A stretch of 64,000 nucleotides of DNA from NCBI GenBank assembly GCA_947000775.1, contig CAMQGK010000604.1, positions 11,462,501-11,526,500 of the forward strand. The letters are read 5' to 3'. The notes below the pieces were generated by a model that was given only the letters and a program-made list of their open reading frames with translations, was not told where the DNA came from and did not search any database. This DNA is from Pterois miles (Eukaryota; Chordata; Actinopteri; Perciformes; Scorpaenidae). Within the stretch, counting starts at the first letter, position 1. Each line of letters begins with the position of its first letter. Shown one piece after another: positions 1-13,700 of this stretch. The translations under genes and the position numbers were made by a program.

Positions 1-797
1 CCTGTGGTCTGATGAGACAAAGTTGGAGTTATTTGGCCATATGGATGTTCAATATGTCTGGAAGAAGAAAGGAGAAACATACAAGCCCAAGAACACTGTG
101 CCCACCGTCAAGTATTGTGATGGAAGCACAATGCTGTGGGGATGCTTCTCTTCCAGTGGCACAGGGAACCTCGTAAAGATCCAAGGAACAATGAAAAAGG
201 AGGATTACATCAGGATCCTTGATGGAAACTTAAAAGAATCTGCTAAGAAACTCCAGCTTGGACACAACTGGACGTACCAGCAGGACAATGATCTGAAACA
301 CACTGCCCAGGTAGTGAAGAAATGGTTCAAGGACAATGATGTCAGTGTCCTAGAATGGCCAAGTCAGAGCCCTGACCTCAATCCAACTGAGAACTTGTGG
401 CGAGACTTGAAGACAAGAGTGATGGCTAGGAAACCCACCAACCTGACCCAGCTTGAGGCCTTCGCCAAGGGAGAGCGGGCCAACATCCCACAGGAGACAT
501 GCAGGAAGCTTGTGGACACGTACAAGAATCATCTAAAAGCAGTCATAAAAAAACAAAGGCTATTAAAGAGAGACATTTGACAAGGGTATGAATAATTTTG
601 AACATGGCATTTTTTGGGAATTAATAAATAAAATACCCCTAAAATATAAAGTTTTCTTTTCTTGTGTATTGTTGGCATTCTTTCACTTGTTGGTCACTTA
701 TAACTCAAAAGCAAACTTGACAAAATGTATTAATTTCATCACAAAAATAAAAAATCACAAAAACTAACAGGGGTATGAATAATTTTGAGGACAAGTG
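1..797 (+). mobile_element. Tc1/mariner transposon, 3' part
   Basis: The window opens inside a Tc1-like DNA transposon. The transposase reading frame ends at 580 and is followed by two copies of the 18-base direct repeat GGGTATGAATAATTTTGA (584-601 and 771-788), which is the inner and outer direct-repeat layout of IR/DR Tc1 elements. The element appears to end at 797 before a TA at 798-799, the usual target duplication, and then runs into an AT microsatellite. Its 5' end lies outside the window. It sits in an ano9 intron upstream of the first exon seen here. Confidence 0.85.
2..580 (+). CDS. Tc1-like transposase, C-terminal part
   Basis: This is an open frame of 192 codons with no internal stop, cut at the window edge. 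All three residues of the DDE/D34E catalytic triad are visible: the first Asp in WSDETK (codon at 11-13), the second in QQDND (about 279-293) and the Glu in NPTENLW (about 380-400). The order and spacing match Tc1-family transposases, which cut and paste DNA at TA sites in the nucleus. The C-terminal half is undamaged, so this copy is younger than the other Tc1 relic at 26.9-28.3 kb. Whether the missing N-terminal DNA-binding half is intact cannot be seen. Confidence 0.88.
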   Translation: MWSDETKLELFGHMDVQYVWKKKGETYKPKNTVPTVKYCDGSTMLWGCFSSSGTGNLVKIQGTMKKEDYIRILDGNLKESAKKLQLGHNWTYQQDNDLKHTAQVVKKWFKDNDVSVLEWPSQSPDLNPTENLWRDLKTRVMARKPTNLTQLEAFAKGERANIPQETCRKLVDTYKNHLKAVIKKQRLLKRDI

Positions 798-805
798 TAT
801 ATATA

Positions 806-898
<93 letters not shown>

Positions 899-990
899 GT
901 ACACACACACACATCATATACATATGAACACACATATATACAGAGATACAAATACACACACACACACACACGCACACAGAGTCACAGACG
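798..990. repeat. (AT)n then (AC)n compound microsatellite
   Basis: An almost pure AT tract runs from about 798 to 892 and passes into CA-rich repeats up to about 971. It starts exactly at the TA target of the Tc1 element. Open frames here are low-complexity artefacts. Confidence 0.95.
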
Positions 991-999
991 ATGGTGAAA

Positions 1000-1700
1000 C
1001 CTGTACTTTTAGTTTAGGAAACTCTTCCGATAGGTGCTGTTTAAGGTGAAAGCAGTAGTTATGTAATTATCTTTTATATGAAGGAACAACAGCCTTAAAG
1101 CAGCAAACTATAGTCTTCAGTATGTAAAGATATAGCGGGGTAATGTCTACCTCCACAGAGAGCAAATATTGGGCATGCACCTGTCAATTTAGAATAATTC
1201 TGATTCACTGACATATGCACAGTAGGAGGAACAAGATAGTCCGGGGCTCATGTGTCATGAATTTGACAGTGTTTTGCATGCTTACTTATTTTGCATGCAG
1301 TGTAAGAACATTTCTATGCGCACATTAGTGAATGAGGCTTATTGAATATGCAGTACAAGTAGAGACGTGTTTTTTGTGAAGCTCTGTTGACATTTCAATA
1401 AATCTGTTTTGTCCTTTTGTCTTCTGTAAGTTAGTAATTTCTTTTAAATGAATTCAAATCAATAAGTCAGGGTTGACAGCAGTATTTATGTATTTTTTCT
1501 CTCTTAATTTTTCAAAGAAAGTTCAAATCACATGGTCTTTGAAGGTTGAGGCTGAAAGTAAGATTTTAAAAGTGGCTTCCTCAATTGCTTAATAGCATCA
1601 CAGAACCCCAACTGTCTGTGCAGTCAAAATACATCATATTATATAAACCTACTCAGTTTGATACTGCTTACAATTTTTTTTTTCACTTACACTTTATATT
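1000..1700. other. ano9 intron sequence, nothing recognised
   Basis: AT-rich unique-looking sequence between the microsatellite and the first visible ano9 exon. I see no coding segment, RNA gene or repeat that I can name. Confidence 0.5.
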
Positions 1701-1710
1701 ATTTCTCCAG

Positions 1711-1760
1711 AATCCGAATTGTCAATTTCATCCTTCACCAGACCTACATCAACACAGGAG
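1711..1760 (+). CDS. ano9: ano9 exon: end of N-terminal domain (IRIVNF)
   Basis: First ano9 exon in the window. Acceptor TTTCTCCAG, donor GTGAGT; enters with one base and leaves with one base of a split codon. It encodes the conserved IRIVNFIL segment that closes the cytosolic dimerisation domain of anoctamins. Confidence 0.85.
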
Positions 1761-4700
1761 GTGAGTGTGATTAGTTTAATAAAATTTAGTAATGTCATCT
1801 GTAGCTTTGTAGCTTTAGCAAATACAACAAACGTGTCATCCACTCAGACCTTTAATTGCCAGCCATGAACACTGATTATCCAACATCTTGTGATATGAGA
1901 CAAATAGCAGCCTCTCATAATAATGTGTTTTTTTTTTAATTAGAGAACCTGGAGGAACTGTTGATGAATGATGTGTTTGAAACCCTGTTCTGCCTCCATG
2001 AGGTGAGTCAACCGTTGACAGATTTCATTAAACTGCTGGAGCTATTACATAGGTCTTTAGGGCGATAGAGCAGGTCAACAGTAGATGTCACATTGAAGTA
2101 GTGTACATCAGCTGGGAACCTGAAGAAAAGAAAAGCACTGTGTCAAGTTGTTCTAGTCATAAATTATAAATAATCATTGATTAATTAATTAAAATGATTT
2201 GTAAACATGTATAAGGGTTTAGAACATTATGATAGAAGTATATGATGGCCATCCCTATGCTCTATTATGGCTCATTAGTTAATACCGTTTGTTACACAGA
2301 TTTGGAGTTAAATTGAAGTATTTTTTTTTATCACTGGAGAATTGATAAAAATGACCATTAATCCCCCCCAGAATACCACATTAAGACACCAAGACATTTA
2401 GGAATACCACAGAAAAAAACATGTTGTGATCTGGGATCAAAGTTTTCTGCAGGAATTGTATTTTTCAGCGATTGGATGGTGAGTACTTCTGTTGTGTAAA
2501 CTGCTCACAAACCCCCTTATTGTTAGTCCAGCTAGGAAAGCCACCCCTCCTCTGAAAGCTCTAGGTCTAGTTTGTGGTTGTAAAGTTTCATGAGGCTGTG
2601 ATTATCCAAGAGGTCACCACAGGGTGACAGAGGGGTCAAGGTTCAAAAAATGGTCTCACGACAATGAAATGGCTCTTATGGGGACTAACATCATCACACA
2701 TGAATACAGTTGGACTCGTTGGATCCAGATTTACAGTGATATCCAGTTTATGTAATTCCAAGACTGTTTCTTGACTCCAGTATGCAGAAATATTAAAATA
2801 CACCATTTTAGAATAGAAGACTTTAACACATTTATACTGCATTAAAAAACTGGATGTGATTATCGTAAAGTGGGCATGTCTGTAAAAGGGAGACTTGTGG
2901 ATACCCATAGAACCCATTTACATTCACATATCTGGAGGTCAGAGGTCAAGGGACCCCTTTGAAAATGGCCATGCCAGTTTTTCCTCACCAAAATTTAGCC
3001 TGACTTTTGCAACGTTATTTAACCTTCTGTGAATAAAAGTTAAACTGGGAGAATGTGACTCCTGAAACTGACGGATAGCAAGAAGACGGCTCACTCTATT
3101 GGAGTTGTTGAACTTCAGAAACACTCAGGGAATCACCTTTATCAGAGACAGCTGTCATTATCATTAGTGAATGTCTGAACTTAACCCTTCTATTGTGTTT
3201 GTTTCTTGTTTCTTACTATGGTGTGCCTGGTCAAAATTGGCCAGTCAGTTTTAACTGGTCATAAAGCAAATCTAAAGCACAAATTATCACCAGATAATGT
3301 GTGACATCTTTTAACCAGCTTTATTCCTAGTCATTATTACAAGTTCTATGTATTTATTTTTGGAACTTATGGTGTATAGACTCCTCAGTTTATAGTCGCC
3401 AAGTACATACAAGGAAGTGGCAATGTGTGATCATTTTGGCGCATGCCTTAAGCTGCATTCACACTAAATCAGGTGTTGCAGCAAAAACGCCAGTCCCCCC
3501 ATTCAGCTGAATGAAGATAGTGTGTTTAGCCTGCGATGTTGGGCGCCACAGGGGGTTCCAGAAAAGAATGCAGAGGCCTGCATTGTAAAGAGAAACACAA
3601 CCCTTCTTCATGCTGCAGTGGTCAATCATGTAGCCAGCCATCCAGAGCTTTACAACCCAGCCATGAGAGAACAGAAGACATTAAAGCTTGTTGTTAACAC
3701 TGGTCTGGTCCGTGTATGTTGGGTTGTTGGGTGTGGTGTGGGGGTGTATGGAGAAGTTTTCAATCTGCTGGTCTCACACCCAACAACCGCCAACACTGTC
3801 ATCCATGGAAACAAGGAGCAGGGTCAGCTGGCCACTGAGGTGTGATTGTTCTGGGGACAAAACCAAGCCCTGAAGGTTCACACATTCATTTCATTTGGCC
3901 ATCATTTTTGTCCACAAACGCCACATACTGTATATGTAAAATCTGATGAAAAAAAGCATCAAAGATCAAAGAAAGTGGTCCTCACTAATGTCCAAATGTG
4001 TAGTGTGGAGGGACACATGAAACATTCAGTCAGACAGATGGAAAATACCATATTTCTGACAGAAGAAAGTGGTAATTAGCCATTTTTTCCCAGAACACAA
4101 TAGGAGGGTTAAGTCAGTCACTCACCAGTGCACCAAATATTTTTTTTCATATTCACACCCTAGGATATACAGTAAAATCAAGGAAGTTTTATTTTCATTC
4201 AAGAACTTGTTAATACATGTAAGGGAACAAAACAATCAACAGTCTTGCAGCTTCTTGGAAAGAAGCGATTCTTTAACCTGGTGGTTCTGGCCTTGATGCT
4301 GTGCAGACTCCTGCCTGTGGGGAGAGGGGCAAACAGTTCATTTTCAGGGTAGGTAGAGTCCTTCATAGTGCAAGAAGACATATTCCAGCTGCCCCTCCTA
4401 AATCCATCCAGTCCTCTCCTTGGTTTTCTTCACATTGATGCAAAGGTTGTTTGCTCTGTACCACGCCTCCAGTTGTTCCACCCCGTCTGTACTCTGACTC
4501 ATCATTGTGGGAAGTGACTCCCACAACTGCTGTGTTGTCTGCACACTTTCAGTGTCCAAGCAGACATAAGTCATTGGAGTGTACAGAAGACGGCTCAGGA
4601 CACATCCCTGGGGGGAACCGATGTTAAAGATGATAGAGGAGAATGGAAATGTTGTGGATCCCAACAGTGTTTGTTTGAAAGTCTAGTAGTCAACATAATG

Positions 4701-7700
4701 CCACTTTATTCATTCATATTGTTATTGGAATGATTGTGTTAAAAGCATAACTGAAGCCCAGGAAGAGCAGTTTGGTATAAGAGATGCTGAGGTGAGATTG
4801 CATTCTCAGTGGATCTTCCTGTATGTGTACTGATGAGGGTCCATGTTGCGACATCAATGTTGTCCTTTATATGAGCCATGAACAGCTGTTCGAAGCACTT
4901 TATGACTACCGGGATGAGTGCTATTGCTCAATAGTCATTCAGGCATGACACTGTTGAGGTCTTTGGGACAGCGATAATCATGGCACTCTTGAGGCATGTT
5001 GGTGCTGATGACTGGGAGAGTGAACTCTGAGAACCACTATGCATAGTCCCTTACCACCCAACCTGGGATATTGTCCAGACCTGAATCCTTGCAGGGGTTG
5101 ACTTTCTGTAGGGACCTCCTCACATCTTAGTGGTATTAGAAGCCTTGAAGTGGGCATAGAAGGTGTTCAGGGCATCAGGAAGAGACGGATCCCAGGGGCA
5201 TTCTGCATCTCTTTTGCTGTAGTCCATCATGGTCCTGATGCCCCTTCACATACTCCAGGGGTCATTTGTGGAGAAGTGACCCTGAATTTTCAGTATGTAT
5301 ATGGCTTTGGCTCTTTTAATGCCCACTGGCAGGTTTCTTGTTGCTGCTCCCAGTGCTGAATGTAGAATCCCAGGCTGTCAGTAGAGAACGGACTGTTTTC
5401 AGCCAGGGTTCCCGGTGGGGGTGGATGGTGATTGTTCTGGTGGTGGTAACATTGTTGACACTAGTGTTGTAACAACACCAACAATTTGGTATCGATACTG
5501 GTACCAACATGTATTTCGATACTTTTCAATACTTTTCCAAATAAAAGGAGAACAAATCAGTAAATAAAATAAAATACCACAAAGACAGGCTTTTCAAATA
5601 CAGAATTTTAAAATAAATAAAATAAATAAATAATAAAATACGATTCAAAACACTAACATCTGAACATCTGAAAACACTGCATCTTTTTTGTTATTGTGAC
5701 GAGAAATTGTTATCAATAGTTTATAGAATGAAACAAAAATGTTCATTTTACTCAAACATGTATCTATAAATAGGCTAGTAAAACCAGAGAAAGTGGCAAT
5801 ACTGGTTTAATTTTTTTCCATAGCTACTTTTGTTGAGAGTGAGGGGGGCTGGCATTGCTGGCTTTCAGCACTGAATGTTTTTTTCATGGGTATATCAGTT
5901 ATTATTTGTTGTTCTCTGAACTCCTTGTGCAGGTCTGGGTGCTTGTTCCACTCTTGGCCAGACATGTTTTATAACACCGTTTGCACAGTGGTGCTTCGGT
6001 GTTAGTGGCTTCACCGTGCTCATTTATTCTGAAGCTGAAATAATTCCAGATAGCACGTCTCGCACCTGGTTTCTATACGAGTTGCAGTGCATTGAGGGTT
6101 GCTGTAGCTGTCATCCTCTCCCTGATCCTGTCTCTCTCTCTCTCTCTCTTTCTTTCTCTCCCTCTGTCGTCAAGCTTTCATCCCGCTTCGTTTTCTTCGA
6201 AGCGCTGCTCGCTCCCAGTTGCTCGCCTTGGCTCAAATTACAATGCAGTAACGTCACTTGGCGATGTCACACGATGACGTCACCGCTGCCAGCGCTATAT
6301 ATAAAATGCTGTAGTACCGGTCTCATCCCAATGCAGTATAGTGCTGTTTTAAATGTATCAGTACCCTGGTACCAATTTAGTACCGGTATACCGAACAAGC
6401 CTCGTTGACACACTTACTGAGGTAGCTGGTGACAGATGGGGCATTCTCTTCCAGGTCCACATCTCTATTGTGCGGTATTGCTTCTCTGAAGATCTGTTAA
6501 CGCATTTAGAACAGTCCAGGAGCATAGAGGCAGCTTCGCTGGGCCACACAGTGATGGTCTTATATGTAGATTTGCTGGATGTTAGGCAGTGACCCGCATG
6601 AGGGAAATGTGGTCAGAGAGGCCAAGTTGGGGGTGGGGGGTAGCTCTGTATGTCTCCAGTCTGTTTGTGTACACATGGTCAAATGTGTTCCCACAGTTTG
6701 CAGTGGTGACGTGCTGGTGAAACCGGGGTAGTGTCCATCAGGCTGACATGGTTGAAATCACTCGCAATCACGTAGAGTGCATCAGGGTGCAAGCAAGCAA
6801 GCAACTCCAAGCAAGTGGCAATCGCTATGGCTAAGCTTATCTCCAGGAGCTAGAGAAGCCACTACACTGCTGTGTGCCGCCATCTTGTTCACACTGCACT
6901 GTAGAGCCTGGCTGTTGTAAAAGGAGAACAGTGCTGCAACACTTAGCAGAATGAGGTGGATAAAAAAGTATAGGAATGAAAGGATCAGCATTTTATCAAG
7001 TTCATTGTCTCGGTACGTTTCTACTCTGCACATATTATATCATCTTTACACAGAGAAACTAAACCAGGACGAAGCAAGTTATGTTCTGGCTTCAGGGTCT
7101 GTGTAAATGTGGCTGTAGTTGAAAGGCAACATCCAACACTCAAGGCAGAAATCCACAGGGGGGCGGCAGTAGCTCAGTCTGTAGGGAGTTGGATTGGGAA
7201 CCGGAGGGTCACCGGTTCAAGTCCCGACATGGACCAAGAACTGAGTGTGAACTGGTAGCTGGAGAGGTGCCAGTTTACCTCTTGGGCACTGCCGAGGTGC
7301 CCCTGAGCAAGGCACCAAACCCCCAACTGCTCGGGGCGCTTGTCAGGAGCAGCCCCATCACTCTGACATCTCTCCATTGTTGCATGTTTGTGCATGTGTG
7401 TGTTCGGGTCTGCATGTACCTTGTATAAGTTAACAACAGAGTGAAAAAATTGAATTTCCCCTCGTGGGGAGTTTGACAAGTGTGTTTCCCACACTTGGTA
7501 AACACCAACATGTCATGAAAAACACTGGTACATGGTTACTCTATATATTGTCCAGTAAAAAGTTGATGAAGCAGAGAAATTTGTTGGTTCTTTTATGTTG
7601 CAGTCACACACGTTCCTCATTGAGAGTTGGTAACAGCAGTGAAAGTGAACACATGAACTATTTAGATACACACACATTTTTGCCCAGGTATTATGTTGAT

Positions 7701-10700
7701 GTGAAACAGTGTATTAGCATTTAGTTTAAACACCAAATTTCTGTATGTTGATTTTTTTTTTTTGCTCAGAGAAAGAAGCAGAAGCAGCTGAAGAAGAAGT
7801 GGGCTCGGTGGACGGGGCTGTTTACAGGCCAACCAGTCAGCGATGTCAAGTCAGTCTGTTACTCTATCTTTCTGTAACTGTACATCCGTCTGTATAACTG
7901 GATCTGTCTGTAAATGTCCCTCTGTCTGTCTGTGTGTATCTGTCTCTCCATCACTGTTAAAGATGTTAACATAGTGGATTAAGGAAAGCAGAATGTAAAA
8001 CATTTTCAAGTCTCAGTTTTCAAACTGAGACAAAATTTCTGAGGTGAAAGGGACAGGTGCATGCAGGTGTAACACCAAAAAAATGTACTGGTTTTTGGAC
8101 CCATAACTCAGTCTGAACATTAATATGAACACACAGACATGATACACTTATTTTTAGATTATGACACATCAGAGGATTATCTCTGATGTCCATCATGAAC
8201 AAGCATCCATAAATGAAAATGGGGGCGGCAGTAGCTCAGTCTGTAGGGAGTTGGCTTGGGAACCGGAGGGTCACCGGTTCAAGTCCCGAGATGGACCAAG
8301 AACTGAGTGTGAACTGGTGGCTGGAGAGGTGCCAGTTTACCTCTTGGGCACTGCCGAGGTGCCCCTGAGCAAGGCACCAAACCCCCAACTGCTCGGGGCG
8401 CTTGTCAGGAGCAGCCCCATCACTCTGACATCTCTCCATTGTTGCATGTTTGTGCATGTGTGTGTTCGGGTCTGCATGTACCGTGTATAAGTTAACAACA
8501 GAGTGAAAAAATTGAATTTCCCCTAGTGGGACTAATAAAGGACTATCTTCTTCTTCTTAAATCCACTTGCATATTGAAAAAATTACTTATAGCTGCAGAA
8601 CTTGCCTGAGAATCATGTTTTTAAGTTTCCTTTGTTGTCAAGTATCCAGTGATAATGTCCATCCAAGGTTAAAGGTTCTTTTAGTTGTCATTTGTCAATT
8701 TTGGTACTGGTAATGAAAATATTGGGCCTCAGGTTCCTTCAACAATACTTATAAAATATGTATAACCAGTATAGTATTTCAGATGGGAAAACTGAATGTG
8801 AATAGGATGTAGCTGCATAGGATGTATATGCATAGATCAACTGATAAATCGAAAGCTTTGCCTTCCGGTTCAGCTACCTCTTCACCACAACAGCCAAGTG
8901 CAATGTTGATATTACTGTTGATGCTGCACCAATCCACCTCTCAATCTCAAGCTCCATTTTCCCTCCCACATGAACAAGACCCCGAGACTACTATGCTCCT
9001 TCACTTCACATTCGTCTGCAAACTGCCCCAGTGCATGCTGAAGGTCACAGTCAGATGAAGCCAATAGAATCACATTTTCTACTAAGAGCCAAGAAGCAGT
9101 TCTGAGGGACATACAGGACACTCTCCCCGTTCTCCTTTCTCCAGCTGCACCTTGATATCTTATCCATGAAAGTCACAAACAGAATTGCTGACAAAGGAAA
9201 ACCTTGACAGAGCCCCAACACACCAAAAATTTGTTTGGCTTCCTGCCAAGACTGTGCGTCAGCCAAGATAACTTAATAATATCTAGAGCCATCAGCCAAT
9301 CTCATCTGCATCTAGCACCTTGCCACTGAGGCACTGAGGCCACCCCTGTGGTGTAGTTACTTAAAATTGCAATGGAAGATGGTCTATTTATAGATGATAT
9401 GCATGTTATACATGTTAATACCAGATCTTACACTTGTTAATACCAGATCTTACACTTGTTAATACCCCACATTTTGAAAACATGTCTTCAGCTTTTAAAA
9501 TCCATAAGCCAACTGTATGTTGTTGAAGCTATGCTATTACCAAGTTATTATTATGTATTAATATAAAGTCATACAAATATACCCTTTGTAAATAGCATAG
9601 CAAGATCTGGGTTAATTTTCTTGTCAGTTTACAACATGTTTGGTATCACTGGAAATTGCTTTATGTAGCACCCAAATGCAGCATGACTCGAAACACACCG
9701 TGTCCACTATTAATGTGCAAACGAAGCAGTCATACTTTATATTTACGGTCACACTGACATAAATCTATGTTATTGCCAAAATATTTCACAAAGGCATATT
9801 ATTTTTGCCGGGCTGCACGGTGGTGTAGTGGTTAGTGCTGTCGCCTCACAGCAAGAGGGTCGCAGATTCGATTCCAGCTTGCTTGTGTGGAGTTTGCATG
9901 TTCTCCCCGTGTAAGCGTGGGTTTTCTCCGGGTACTCCGGCTTCCTCCCACCGTCCAAAGACATGCTGTTTAGGTTAATTGATGACTCTAAATTGCCCGT
10001 AGGTGTGAGTGTGAGCGTGAATGGTTGTCTGTCTCTATGTGCCCTGCGATGGACTGGCGACCTGTCCAGGGTGAATCCTGCCTTCGCCCTATGCCAGCTG
10101 GGATCGGCTCCAGCCCCCCGCGACCCCTAACGGGATAAGCTGTTGACGATGGATGGATGGATATTATTTTTGCCAAAAACTGCAGAAGTTACAGCAATCC
10201 TCAGGGAGGGGTCAGCAGCCATCTTGGTCCTGTTAGACTGAGTCGCTATGGTGGTAACTCTGGCTTTTGCCGCCATCTGGTGGCTGTATTGAAGTACTGA
10301 CACCAATATGCTTCATACTGTTATGGCTTGTCCTGATCACTGTGTTAGTTTTTTTCTGTGTGTAATATATGGAATACACTGTATATAAAATATGAAAATA
10401 ATTTTTTGAAGTTAAAATCCCAGTAAACAGTCAATATGGCCGAAACATGGAGACCACTTGAGTATATCTTTATAAATTGTATTAAAGATGTTGCATTTTC
10501 ATCAAATTCACAGCTACAGCTGTAGTCAAAGAGCAGAAGACATTTAATTGCTTCATTATACATCTAGCAGGAATCCAGCTGCCAAACTAGGTGTAAGGAA
10601 AATGGGTGTATGAGAAGGAATAAATCAGTTCAACATGTTCTGGGTTTTCCTCATAAGTTTAGTGGTAATCAGATCAGTCAAGCCATTACACTTTTGCTTG

Positions 10701-13700
10701 ATCCCTGCAAACTACACTCTCCTCTCGCTTCTTACTCTACTGTCTTGCCAACCTCCATTTTCCTAAGTAGGGGCAGGACCTCATCACCTAGATAGCACAG
10801 CCCTCGCCCCATGTCTAGAATAACAGTGTGAGGAGTGAGAAAGTCAAAAATGAAGCCTTGATCGACATCTCTGATGACTGGTATGTGATGTTGCAGCATC
10901 TGAAGCGTGATGTCTACCATACCTAATGTATTCAAACTCAGTCACAGCATGGATCTTTTTGTTAGAGAAGATATTGATATTTTGGGCTTCTCATTGACAA
11001 CTGAAATAGTGAAGCCTGTATCTAGAATGATGTGTGTATCAGTGCCCTCCACAAATCCATTTATGAGGTGAAATCATGGGCTTCAGAGTTCCCAGTTTCA
11101 GTCAAGGGATGTTTAGAATACAACTAGGGTATATGTTATTTCTAGAGCAGCATCAGTAATGTTTACAAGAGCAAAGTCACCATATAAACTCATTAATATC
11201 TCACCAGAAACAATCTAACCTAAACAGACTACAGAGCCTACTGCCAGCTTTAGTTTCAGCTTGTGTACCCGAGGGTTACGTGGCTCGTAAACTTTATGAG
11301 GATAATATATTAATAAAAGAGGGGCTGTATAGTTCGGACCCTTGTCAATAACAGCGCATCACCGCTTCACTGCTACTGTTCCACCCTTCACAATAAACTC
11401 CCCGAACACAACCACTGAACACTGCTGACTAGAAGGAACTAAAGTCATTTACTTGCACTTGTTTTCCATTTGCTGTTAACCAGTGAGCAAACGTTCGGTG
11501 ACGAGCTAATAACTGCAGTAGTGTAAGCACAGTGGGCATTTTCACTGCATCTGATAAGTGTGCCAAGTTTAACAACTTTTTGAGCATGTTAAGGCCCTCA
11601 AAAATGCGATTCATTTGGGAGGAGAAAAATAATAATAATAATTCCTACAGTTTCAATAAGGTCCTCGCAGCCTGACGTTGTCGGTGCTTGGGCCCTAACA
11701 AGTATCAGAAGTAGAAAATAATAACACTGATGTTAGAAAAAAGTGGGATTAATTGAAAGCGAGATTATAAAAATAAGTTTTGAGCTTTTTCTTTCAACAG
11801 AAGTTGCATGTCTTATTTGTGATGGGAGTTTGTTCCAAACCTTTGGTGAATAACAACACAGGGCTGCTTCACCATACTCTTTCTAAGTCATTTTTGGTCC
11901 AGCATTAGACAACCTAAGGGAACATTGCACAGGCTACCTGTAATAAGCCATTGTAACCAACAATTGGTGTATGTTCTCTGTTCCTGTTTTTTGTCCAAAT
12001 TAAAAGTCAAAGCCAACATGCATCACTGTTTTTTCAGGTAATCCAGCATAAAGTGCATGCCATTAATCTAGGTGAGAAAATACAAAGGCGTGGGTCAACT
12101 TTTTTGCATCTTCCAAAGAGAGGTCGGTTCTAATGCTTGTCTTCATCCTCATCTTCATCTTCATCTTCAACCGCTTATCCGGGGTCGGGTCGTGGGGGCA
12201 ACAGCTCTAATGCTTGTATATTTCTTAAATGATAAAAAGCAAACTTTGTAACGTTATTGATGTGATTTGAAATTCAGTTGAGAGTCGAAAATAACACCCG
12301 TGATATTATTTAAATTTCAGGCTTATTCTGTAGAGCCAGACTTCTAAGTTTGCGTTATGTCTCTTCTCAGATATGGAGACTAGAGAGTACACTTTCAGAC
12401 ACTTTCTTCTGGAAGACATTCATAGTGTTGACCTCAGTTGTTCATATGAAAAGGGACTCCTTTGTCACCTCCACACAGCTGACTACTCACTGAGTGAGAT
12501 GGATGTGATGTCAGTGTGTGTTTTGGCAGAAAAGGTCAGACACAATCCATCAGAAAGGTGTGTTGACCATCTGACAGTTGTGAGCATACTGGGCACTTTA
12601 CATGGTGCTAACTTGTCATGTCTGGTGTGAATTTGGGGCAAAAAATCCTAATCAAAAAAACAACAGAATTTTAGTCACTGGAGTTGATGTGCTTGTGTGT
12701 TACATCATGTCTGCCTGTTTGTTCCCTCCCTGCAGGTGTTACTTTGGAGAGAAAGTGGCTTTGTACTACCTGTGGCTGGGCTGGTATACCAGGCTGCTGG
12801 TTCCAGCTGCTGTTCTTGGTGTTATAGTCTTCCTGTATGGACTCGCCTTTTTCAACACCAACCCTCTCATGTGAGTTAGATGCTGTGGAAGTTATATTAT
12901 GCAGTAAATGATCTAAAATGTGGGAAAACACTAGTCATTTTGCTTCAACAGAACTGTATTTATAAAGATTTTTTGCAACTGTTTAGAATTGTTAAATGTA
13001 TGACTGGGGAATTCAAGTGGTTGTCTGAAAAAAATACATTGGCCTCATGCAAGAACATTTTCATATTCCTCTCATAAACCTCTCTATTCATCTCTGTGAA
13101 GTTTCATTGTTTGAGTTTTCAAAGTCAGACTCACCAAACTATCGCTCCTTTTTGCTTTGTAGAGAAAATATGTTCATGACTTGTACGATGGGTCAGGACC
13201 ACTTGTGAATTTAATTTTTTTTACCTCAGAGAAAATCAAGGAAATTGATAGATTCTCCTAAATTGCTCCATAGGGCCACATGAGAACAAACCTGTGTTCT
13301 TGCATGAGATCCAATGTCCCTTGACTCCTGCCTATCCAACAAGTCTTTAAGTGATGGGAGGGAAATTTCTTACATTCTTACAAACATGATTAACAACTCT
13401 TCCTGTTAATCATGTTTGTTCTGGAAAAAAATCAGCAGCTGAGTCACTGACACAACATGATGGATCTTTTATTTCTTTTTAACCCTTTAATCTTTGTCTG
13501 TCTGTGTGTGTCCTCAGTAAGGAAGTGTGTCAGTCCAGCATCATTATGTGTCCTCGCTGTGATAAGAGATGTACAGTGTGGCAGCTGTCAGACACCTGCA
13601 CCTATGCTAAGGTGAACTCATCTCATGTTACTTCATTCCGTTGATTTGATCTCTTCAACCAGCTGTTGTCAGCAGAGCCCTGCACAGGCTGAAACTGCCA

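Larger units (their letters stand above)
10600..12700. other. ano9 intron, mostly unassigned
   Basis: Outside the protease fragment and the short tail at 12,135-12,205 I recognise nothing. An open frame at 12,373-12,630 follows a CTCAG but is not an exon, because the flanking ano9 exons join in frame without it. Confidence 0.5.

Noticed and set aside
705..1049. Overlapping open frames on both strands
   Set aside because: They are translations of the (AT)n and (AC)n microsatellite.
7158..8490. Possible tRNA genes
   Set aside because: The A and B boxes belong to SINE heads; there is no cloverleaf and the bodies and tails are SINE.
12373..12630. Open frame after a CTCAG, possible ano9 exon
   Set aside because: The exons at 7770-7849 and 12736-12870 already join in frame at Lys-Cys-Tyr-Phe-Gly-Glu-Lys, leaving no room for it.
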